From contig JAFGBL010000236.1 in assembly GCA_016933115.1 (NCBI GenBank), forward strand, positions 1 through 59,386: 59,386 bases of DNA. Direction: 5' to 3'. The notes beneath the pieces were generated by a model, which was not told where the DNA came from, did no database searches, and worked only from the letters and a program-made list of their open reading frames with translations. The position numbers and the translations under genes are program-made. Shown here piece by piece: positions 53,351 to 59,386 of the stretch. The DNA is from Bacteroidales bacterium. Its GTDB lineage: Bacteria; Bacteroidota; Bacteroidia; Bacteroidales; JAADJA01. Each line of letters begins with the position of its first letter. Position 1 is the stretch's first letter.

Positions 53351-53528
53351 GATTTCTCAATATATCCATAAATTAAACATAATTAGCTGTATATCTGAAT
53401 TATAATTTGATTGCTTCCCATTAATGTTTGATAGTTTACAGGTAACCAAAAAAAGGTACGATTTTTTCAAAAAACGCTAAACTATTTACCAACTTTTACG
53501 TAAGAAATACCTGATAAATAATATAAAA

Positions 53529-54173
53529 ATGAATACTATGTTTTATAAGAAAGGTTTATTGGTTATAACTGTTATTTTATCAGGTCTATTTATCCATGCG
53601 CAATCAGACATACCGGTTGATACGGTATGCGCCGGATCAACTGAATTTTACAAGGTAATTAAAACTCCTGGTTCAACCTATCATTGGGTAGTGAGCAAGG
53701 GAGGCAGTGCAGCCTATGGATTTGATACAAAAAGCGATAGTGTACGGATAAAATGGTCAAATTCGGATGTTATGACGGAGGAATTCATCAAGGTTGTTGA
53801 AACGAATAAATATGGCCGGTCAGGCGATACCGTTATGTTGAGAGTTATTAACTATCCCGTACCTACAGCTGTAATAAGTGGATCTGATACTTTATTTGAC
53901 GGTAATACAGGAACCAACAAAATTAAAGTTTCACTAACAGGAACAGCACCATGGGATATTGTGTACAATGATGGATCCAATGATATTGATATCAAAGGAG
54001 TTGAATCGAGTCCGTTTATAATTGAAACCCGCTCACTTTCCAATCCACCCGAAATACATAAATTTACGCTGGTGAGTTTAAAAAATGAGTCTGGATGTAA
54101 GGGAAATGTTTCTGGCAGTGCAGAAATTACCGTTTCACCGCCTATTAAAACCAGTAAGATTTTTCATAATTAG
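53529..54173 (+). CDS. Secreted protein with PKD-like domains
   Basis: 214 residues with a signal peptide (..SGLFIHAQ). About 30-115 resemble a PKD-like beta-sandwich: VCAGSTEFYKVIKTPGSTYH, then WVVSKGGSAAYGFDTKS and VKIKW-type repeats, as in Bacteroidota surface and gliding-associated proteins. About 120-205 form a second beta domain. There is no T9SS sorting domain at the C-terminus, which ends ..TSKIFHN. It lies 106 bases before the sigma factor gene, same strand; it may be a surface partner of that system or an independent gene. Confidence 0.7.
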   Translation: MNTMFYKKGLLVITVILSGLFIHAQSDIPVDTVCAGSTEFYKVIKTPGSTYHWVVSKGGSAAYGFDTKSDSVRIKWSNSDVMTEEFIKVVETNKYGRSGDTVMLRVINYPVPTAVISGSDTLFDGNTGTNKIKVSLTGTAPWDIVYNDGSNDIDIKGVESSPFIIETRSLSNPPEIHKFTLVSLKNESGCKGNVSGSAEITVSPPIKTSKIFHN

Positions 54174-54279
54174 GATGTTAACTAAAAAAACTATTGATAA
54201 ATCAAATAATACTTTTTTATTAAAAAGTTAATTAAAACAGGGTTACCTTTTAGGTATTAACAGAATTAATCATCGAGTA

Positions 54280-54849
54280 GTGCAGGAATTCAAGGCAGAG
54301 GAAATATTAGAAGGCCTTCGTAATAGAAATACTGAAATTTTGGATTTCATTTATGATAAGTACTTTTACCAAATAAAAGTTTTTATCAACCAAAATAACG
54401 GTACTGAAGAGGATGCAAAAGATATTTATCAGGATGCAATTTTGATAATTTATCAAAAAATAAGGCAAAATAACCTGACACTAAAATGTTCTTTTAATAC
54501 TTATTTATATTCGGTTTGCAGGTTGCTTTGGTTGAAACAGCTCGAAAAACGAAAATTAAAACAGGTATTCCTGGAAGAAAGTGGGAAATTTATTGACCTG
54601 AATGAAGATATACTCTCAATTGATGAACGAAATGAAAGGTATAAACTCTATCAGGACCACTTCCAGAAACTTAGTTATAATTGCCAGAAAATTCTTGAAT
54701 TATTCTTGGCCAGGATACAGTTGAAAGAAATTGCCTACTTGTTGGGATTGAAAAGTGACCTTTATGTTAAAAAAAGAAAACATCAATGTAAGGAAAAACT
54801 AATTGCCAGTATAAAAAATGATCCAAGATTTAAGGAAATAACTAATTGA
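54280..54849 (+). CDS. ECF-type RNA polymerase sigma factor
   Basis: 189 residues from a GTG start (VQEFKAEEILEGLRNRN). Region 2 is at about 25-90 (YDKYFYQIKVFINQNNGTEE, DAKDIYQDAILIIYQKI) with the core-binding and -10 recognising helices; region 4 is at about 125-180 (SYNCQKILELFLARIQLKEI, AYLLGLKSDLYVKKRKHQCK). ECF sigma factors switch on small regulons after an envelope signal. It lies 16 bases before the membrane TPR gene, its probable anti-sigma factor. An upstream TACCTTTT (near 54244) is a weak -7 candidate. Confidence 0.92.
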   Translation: MQEFKAEEILEGLRNRNTEILDFIYDKYFYQIKVFINQNNGTEEDAKDIYQDAILIIYQKIRQNNLTLKCSFNTYLYSVCRLLWLKQLEKRKLKQVFLEESGKFIDLNEDILSIDERNERYKLYQDHFQKLSYNCQKILELFLARIQLKEIAYLLGLKSDLYVKKRKHQCKEKLIASIKNDPRFKEITN

Positions 54850-54865
54850 AAAAAAATTCAAAAAA

Positions 54866-55606
54866 ATGGAAAAGTTGTATCAAAATATTGAAGATTATCT
54901 GGATGGGAACCTACCGGATGAGAATCTTAATGATTTAATAAACCTCAAGAAAAATAATGACCTGGTTAATCGTGAAATTCAATTAAGAAAAGAGGTAAAC
55001 CTGGCCATTCAGGATAGCGGCATGATGGACTTACGGGAAAAGCTGGAAATGCAACACAAACGTCATGTTTCTAATTATAGCTTCATCCATATCAGTCGCG
55101 ACCTGGTTAAATCATGGCACCTTGCAGCAGCATCGTTTTCATTGATTTTGGTTGTTGGCGGACTGTGGTATATTCTTTCAAACAAGCCCTATTCAACTGA
55201 AAAATTAGTTACAAAGTATTACAAACCGGCTCACCCTATACTACAAGTCAGGTCGGTGGATTTTAATTCTGATGATGCACTCAAAGAAGCTTTTAATTAT
55301 TACAGGCAAAACGATTACATCAATGCACTGAAGTATTTCAATTCATTGGAAAATCAGATAACAGCAAGGTTTTATTCGGGAATTTGCTACATCGAGCTTG
55401 AAAAGTTTTCTAAAGCCATTGAGGCATTTGAGTATGTCATCAACGACAAGGATAATCTTTTTGTTGAGCAAGCCGACTGGTATTTGGGATTAATTTATTT
55501 GATGAACAACCAAAAATCAAATGCCATTACCCAGTTTGAGAAAATATCGACCAGCAAAAGCTATTATGCAAAACAAGCAGTTGATATTCTAAAATACCTG
55601 AAATAA
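54866..55606 (+). CDS. Membrane TPR protein, probable anti-sigma factor
   Basis: 246 residues: a cytoplasmic N-terminal part (about 1-88; EDYLDGNLPDENLNDLINLK, a charged pattern seen in Bacteroidota anti-sigma factors, but without the zinc HxxxCxxC motif), one membrane helix (about 91-108; AAASFSLILVVGGLWYIL), and periplasmic TPRs (about 145-245; ALKEAFNYYRQNDYINALKY, FSKAIEAFEYVINDKDN). The order, sigma then transmembrane protein, is that of sigma/anti-sigma pairs. It converges with the CHAT gene, stops 18 bases apart. Confidence 0.75.
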   Translation: MEKLYQNIEDYLDGNLPDENLNDLINLKKNNDLVNREIQLRKEVNLAIQDSGMMDLREKLEMQHKRHVSNYSFIHISRDLVKSWHLAAASFSLILVVGGLWYILSNKPYSTEKLVTKYYKPAHPILQVRSVDFNSDDALKEAFNYYRQNDYINALKYFNSLENQITARFYSGICYIELEKFSKAIEAFEYVINDKDNLFVEQADWYLGLIYLMNNQKSNAITQFEKISTSKSYYAKQAVDILKYLK

Positions 55607-55624
55607 TTGAAAGAAATTTGTTAG

Positions 55625-58600
55625 TTAATGAATCCTTTTCAATTTCTTTCGGAAGAGAAATAATCCAATAACTACAACCACCAAGAGGGAAATAGCTAAA
55701 AGCATATAATTACATGAATAGGCAACAACAGATTGAGTGTTGCCTATTTGCATATATGCTGCCCAGAAATATGGATGCGACTGTAATTGATTAGCATTAC
55801 TCAAATAGTTAAGTTTTGCCTTTTGTAATGCAATATCTTTTTTATCCTTATTCCTAAGATTGTGATAGAAAGAGGTAATTATTTCAGCTCCGGAAATATC
55901 TTCAACTTCCCATAATGTCATGACAATACTGGGAACACCTGCATAAAGAAAACCTCTGGCCAAACTCATGATACCTTCTCCTTTCCTTAGATTTCCTGCA
56001 CCTGTTTTACATGCACTAAGAACAGCCAGGTCCGCATTTAATTCAAGGTCATAAATTTCATAAGTATTAAGAAAACCATCGTCTAAACTGTCACCCGTCA
56101 ATGAAAAAACAAGTTTTGATGTAAGCGGATCTTCGTCATTGATGATCGTATGCATTGCAAAATGGAGGATATTGAAATTCCGGGCAACGGCTTTGAACCT
56201 TGTTTCCGTAGCATCATGACCGGTCAAAATAAGTCCTTTAAAAATATCATTTATATTATTTACTTCTGTTGAGGTATATTTTAAAGGCTGCAAATAATCG
56301 GATATTTCTCTGTTGGGATTATGATTGTCTACCATACCGTTTTCAAAATGTTGGTAGGTCGGAGCCATTGCGAGCACTTTTCTGGTCGAGGACCTATGAC
56401 GTAGATGCTTAAACAGTAAAGTACCGGAATAGCCGTAAGATATGGCATAATCATTCAATAAATAATCTAAATTCTTATAGTCAATGGATGTGGTATCAGG
56501 ACAAGTAGTGATCAAAACATCAAAATTTAAATACCCTAATATATCATCCGGGATAATTATCAATTTGGAGCATTGTTTAGGGATATTTACATTCCCAAGA
56601 AGTAGATTATGAATCTTGTTGCTTAGTTTTACAAATTTCTTATAATCTTTTGAAGCATTATCGGTTTTGGGAAAAGAATTTACCGTTTTAATCAGGCTTT
56701 CAACCTCAAAATAAAAGGTACTGTCGATTTTAATAAAAGACATAGAAGCTGAATCATTGGTAATGAGAAAAGAAACCAATAAGGAATCTGCAACTTTATA
56801 CTCAAGTAAACATTCATCTTCTGATAAATTGGTTTGAATGTCACTTATTTTTATAGTTGAGGTATTGAATTTCAAATTATAAAATTCCGGGTAATGGGAT
56901 TCAAAAAAGATCATTAAGCTATCATATGATTTTTCTTTTTCAAAGACCCACTTTTTCCAAATTGCCAGCTTGTTTGCATCGGGGTTGGATTTCAGGGTTT
57001 CTTCATATATCAGGTTGTTGAAGTAAGAAAGTTCTCTTTTCAGATTTTTTTCCCTCGTCCGGATTTCTTCGGGTATGGAAGCCAGTTCCATGGCTTCCAG
57101 TTCCCTTACGGTAGCCAGGAGGACAACTGCTTTTCCTTTTTCAGAAATCTCAAATCCAACGGAAATGTATTTTTGATCACCAGTTAATTTATATAATTCG
57201 GAAGCCACAATAACTCCCAAATCATATATTTCGTTAAACTTAGTCAATATAGTAAGTTTCGAGTTCTCCTGTTCGTAAGAAAGATGAGTCTTTTCGAGCC
57301 AATCGATAGCTGTTAAGCCGGTATTGAGTGCAGCTTTTAAATCGTTTAGGTCGTTTGAATCCTCCACAAAACGATAATATAAAGCTATGCTTTTCTGCAC
57401 CAGGGAATTTAGTAAAACTACATCCGGTTTGAAATTTTCAACTAAAGGATTCGAATATATATTAGTATCGTTAAAACTTTCATTGTAGGAAACTAAAGCT
57501 CTTTGGAAATATTCCAGTGATTTATTAATATCGTCATTTCTAAAATAATGAGTTCCTAATTGAGATAAAGTGTTTGAAACATCACGATTTTGATGTCCGA
57601 AATTTTCTACAAAAATTTCAAATGCTTTATAAAGCATTTTCTCTGCCGTATCAAATTTTCCAATTTTATCGCAAAAAACACCGTATTCATAATATGCATA
57701 AGCACTAAGAGAATGTTCTCTACCAAACAAATCTTTTGTTTCCGCAATTGATAATAATAAGTATTTCTCTGCTTTATCAAGACTGTCAAGCTCAAAATAG
57801 CATGACCCTAAATTTCTTAAGGCTCTCACCCTGGACTCAGATTTAGATCCATCCTGCAAACTCAGTAAAAAATATTCAACAGCCTCTTTATACTGGTTCA
57901 ACCCACTATAGATCATTCCAATATTCATATATATTTCCCGAAAAATGGAATTATCAGGATTTACATTTATTTTATAAAGATCCAAAGCTCTTTCCTGGTA
58001 ACTGAGCGCTTTTTGAAAGTCATTCAATTGAATATAAACACCTCCCTTATTATAGTAAACCGAAGCTAAGCCGAAATAATCCTCTCCCAATTTAGAGATA
58101 AAAAGATTCTCAGCTTTATCAAAATATTCTATTGAAGCATACAGGTCACCCATGATCTGTAGAAACCTGCCAAAGTTCAAATAACCCCTACCTAGTGCAG
58201 GATCATCAGGAGAAATTACCTTTTCTTTTAAGTTTATCGATTTTTGAAAATAGTACCTGGCGGTATCATAACTGCCGATACTTGCATGGACAATTCCAAT
58301 ATTTTGATAAAGTCCGGCAATTGTGTTTTCTGATTTGGTTTTTCTTGATTCTTCAATTTTCAGGGATTTTTTATATAAATCCAAAGCTTCATCATACTGA
58401 CGCTTAGCAAGATTAGCATTTCCAAGAGACTTATAAATAAGTGCTGTAAGAGAATCGTTTGATTCATTAGTCAAATCGAGAGATTGTTGAAAATAATAGG
58501 ATGCACTGTCAGTATTTCGGTTTTTATTATATAAATTACCTTTTAAATAATAAGCTTCTGATAATAGTTCTGGTTCCATTAAATCGATCTGAAAGTATAT

Positions 58601-58924
58601 ATTGATTGATTTGTTCAAAAAGATATTGGCTGAATCATATAATCCGATTGTTAGAAATGTGTTGCTTATTCTATTTAATGCTAGTAAATACTTATAGAAA
58701 TTATTTTGAGAGAAATATTCGCTGGAGGATTTTCTATAATTTAATAAAGCTGAATCGAAGCTGGATTTTTTGAAATAGCTTTCTGCGGAAGCAAATAAAG
58801 AATCAGGGTTGTCATTCTTCTTATTGTTTGCTGCTTGTAAAAATTCAGGTCCAAATGCGAACAGCGATTCCCATATTACAAAAAACAAAATAATTGACAA
58901 ATAAGACTCGACCCTTCTTTTCAT
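55625..58924 (-). CDS. Membrane-anchored TPR-CHAT protein
   Basis: 1099 residues. An N-terminal signal or membrane segment (about 8-25) is followed by an array of about a dozen TPRs (about 40-520) such as SAYYYFQQSLDLTNESNDSL-type repeats; a linker; and a CHAT domain (about 760-1060) with the caspase-like dyad His925 (LHFAMH) and Cys972 (LSACKTGAG), plus HPYFWAAYMQIG. One helix near 1072-1092 and a basic tail KKLKRIH anchor it. This topology puts TPRs and protease outside the cytoplasm. The stop is 18 bases from the convergent TPR/anti-sigma gene. TPR-CHAT proteins act as peptidases in several bacterial systems. Confidence 0.9.
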   Translation of the reverse strand: MKRRVESYLSIILFFVIWESLFAFGPEFLQAANNKKNDNPDSLFASAESYFKKSSFDSALLNYRKSSSEYFSQNNFYKYLLALNRISNTFLTIGLYDSANIFLNKSINIYFQIDLMEPELLSEAYYLKGNLYNKNRNTDSASYYFQQSLDLTNESNDSLTALIYKSLGNANLAKRQYDEALDLYKKSLKIEESRKTKSENTIAGLYQNIGIVHASIGSYDTARYYFQKSINLKEKVISPDDPALGRGYLNFGRFLQIMGDLYASIEYFDKAENLFISKLGEDYFGLASVYYNKGGVYIQLNDFQKALSYQERALDLYKINVNPDNSIFREIYMNIGMIYSGLNQYKEAVEYFLLSLQDGSKSESRVRALRNLGSCYFELDSLDKAEKYLLLSIAETKDLFGREHSLSAYAYYEYGVFCDKIGKFDTAEKMLYKAFEIFVENFGHQNRDVSNTLSQLGTHYFRNDDINKSLEYFQRALVSYNESFNDTNIYSNPLVENFKPDVVLLNSLVQKSIALYYRFVEDSNDLNDLKAALNTGLTAIDWLEKTHLSYEQENSKLTILTKFNEIYDLGVIVASELYKLTGDQKYISVGFEISEKGKAVVLLATVRELEAMELASIPEEIRTREKNLKRELSYFNNLIYEETLKSNPDANKLAIWKKWVFEKEKSYDSLMIFFESHYPEFYNLKFNTSTIKISDIQTNLSEDECLLEYKVADSLLVSFLITNDSASMSFIKIDSTFYFEVESLIKTVNSFPKTDNASKDYKKFVKLSNKIHNLLLGNVNIPKQCSKLIIIPDDILGYLNFDVLITTCPDTTSIDYKNLDYLLNDYAISYGYSGTLLFKHLRHRSSTRKVLAMAPTYQHFENGMVDNHNPNREISDYLQPLKYTSTEVNNINDIFKGLILTGHDATETRFKAVARNFNILHFAMHTIINDEDPLTSKLVFSLTGDSLDDGFLNTYEIYDLELNADLAVLSACKTGAGNLRKGEGIMSLARGFLYAGVPSIVMTLWEVEDISGAEIITSFYHNLRNKDKKDIALQKAKLNYLSNANQLQSHPYFWAAYMQIGNTQSVVAYSCNYMLLAISLLVVVVIGLFLFRKKLKRIH

Positions 58925-58988
58925 AATCTATTGAAGCATTATTACCTTATACTCCAATTGCTATAAATAGTTATAGAATTTTGAAGAT

Positions 58989-59019
58989 AAAAAAAGAAAG
59001 GTCTGAATCAGACCTTTCT
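58989..59019 (-). terminator. Terminator between the small peptide gene and the CHAT gene
   Basis: An 11-bp perfect stem (58995-59005 with 59009-59019) has a 3-base loop and is followed by a T-run on the minus strand. It lies about 130 bases after the peptide stop and just before the CHAT gene, so the CHAT gene likely has its own promoter in 58925-58988. Confidence 0.85.
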
Positions 59020-59150
59020 TCGAATTTCATTCAATCATAACGATCTGGCTGCTACATTAGTGATTACTTTAATATGCCTTAAGAACAAAATTAATTTCAT
59101 TCTTAAAACTCCATTTATTTATTTCTCAAAAAAGGAGTATAAAAATCTTC

Positions 59151-59321
59151 CTAATCAGGCACAAATTCACCATTGACATCCTGACCAGTAACGCTGGTGA
59201 TATCACCAGTAGGTCCTGTTTGGGTGCCATTATTGGATGTACCATTCTGGGAAACAACAATGAAGGAGGCAAATACAAAAGCAATAACCATAATGATGGC
59301 CATCAAACTTCTCTTCTTCAT
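59151..59321 (-). CDS. Tiny secreted peptide upstream of the CHAT gene
   Basis: 56 residues, read from the ATG at 59319-59321. A signal peptide (MKKRSLMAIIMVIAFVFASF and IVVSQ) leaves a mature segment of about 30 residues rich in Gly, Thr, Asn and Asp (NGTSNNGTQTGPTG, then DITSVTGQDVNGEFVPD) and devoid of Lys and Cys. No family is recognised. A good promoter (59346-59353) lies upstream. It is close to the CHAT protein gene on the same strand, but separated by a terminator. A role as a signal or substrate is speculative. Confidence 0.6.
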   Translation of the reverse strand: MKKRSLMAIIMVIAFVFASFIVVSQNGTSNNGTQTGPTGDITSVTGQDVNGEFVPD

Positions 59322-59345
59322 AAATCTCAATATTAAAATTCTCTA

Positions 59346-59353
59346 CAAATATA
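59346..59353 (-). promoter_or_regulatory. -7 element of the tiny secreted peptide gene
   Basis: The minus strand reads TATATTTG, an exact TAnnTTTG match 24 bases before the ATG. A TTG at 59376-59378 is 22 bases further upstream, near the -33 position. Confidence 0.6.
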
Positions 59354-59386
59354 AAATTATTTTTCAAAAATAAAACAATTTTTCAT

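Noticed and set aside
57000-58900. Repeat array in the TPR-CHAT gene as a DNA repeat or CRISPR
   Set aside because: The repetition is at protein level (degenerate TPR); nucleotide repeats are not conserved and spacers are absent.

Overview
The window reads as a chromosomal piece of a free-living or environmental member of the Bacteroidota, probably Bacteroidales-like (inference). The supporting signs are AT-rich spacers, repeated promoter elements of the Bacteroidota form TAnnTTTG just upstream of genes on both strands, A-rich ribosome binding regions, signal peptides ending in ..SQ or ..AQ, two proteins with C-terminal type IX secretion (T9SS) sorting domains, and typical Bacteroidota families (PorU-like C25, C10 peptidase with prodomain, GT3-GT35 glycogen fusion, THX). 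I saw no tRNA, rRNA, CRISPR array, insertion sequence or phage gene.

Layout. 1-6.8 kb: a decayed gene end, a secreted beta-propeller, an OmpH/Skp chaperone, a tandem UspA protein, a tricorn-like protease and a small secreted protein. 6.9-24.5 kb: a glycogen region, with a GT3-GT35 fusion and, 8 kb away, an operon of GH133 debranching enzyme, GT4 glycosyltransferase and GH57 amylase. Between them lie a PorU-like protein lacking its catalytic cysteine, a frameshifted TPR histidine kinase, a DUF418 membrane protein and a frameshifted DUF7544/DUF2752 pair. 24.7-30.4 kb: a small Gly/Pro-rich secreted peptide, then a copper-type operon (OprC-like TonB receptor, lipoprotein, MbnP-like lipoprotein, DUF5011 lipoprotein, MbnH/MauG-like di-haem lipoprotein). 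30.5-39.1 kb: a large papain-like secreted protein ending in a dockerin-like module, a DUF1858 protein, a small membrane protein, lysyl-tRNA synthetase and a T9SS-exported C10 peptidase.

39.1-48.4 kb is mostly housekeeping: 3-methyladenine glycosylase, HU, Fmt, a TPR membrane protein, a broken TrmH-type rRNA/tRNA methyltransferase, an extended ribosomal protein THX, a MurD-family ligase overlapping a MurL-type epimerase (an alternative route to D-glutamate in peptidoglycan), YqgE, a YciI lipoprotein and DUF302. 48.4-53.4 kb holds an AmmeMemoRadiSam system: an exported Memo-AMMECR1 fusion divergent from a membrane spermidine-synthase-like protein and a radical SAM enzyme with a Tat-like N terminus. 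53.5-59.3 kb holds a secreted PKD-like protein, an ECF sigma factor, a membrane TPR probable anti-sigma factor, and convergently a membrane-anchored TPR-CHAT protein preceded by a tiny secreted peptide.

The strongest candidates for unusual biology are the apparently extracytoplasmic AmmeMemoRadiSam system, the copper operon, the MurL-MurD pair, the cysteine-less PorU homologue and the sigma/TPR/CHAT cluster. At least three genes carry single-base frameshifts, two of them at A-runs, so sequencing error must be excluded before biological meaning is given to those.
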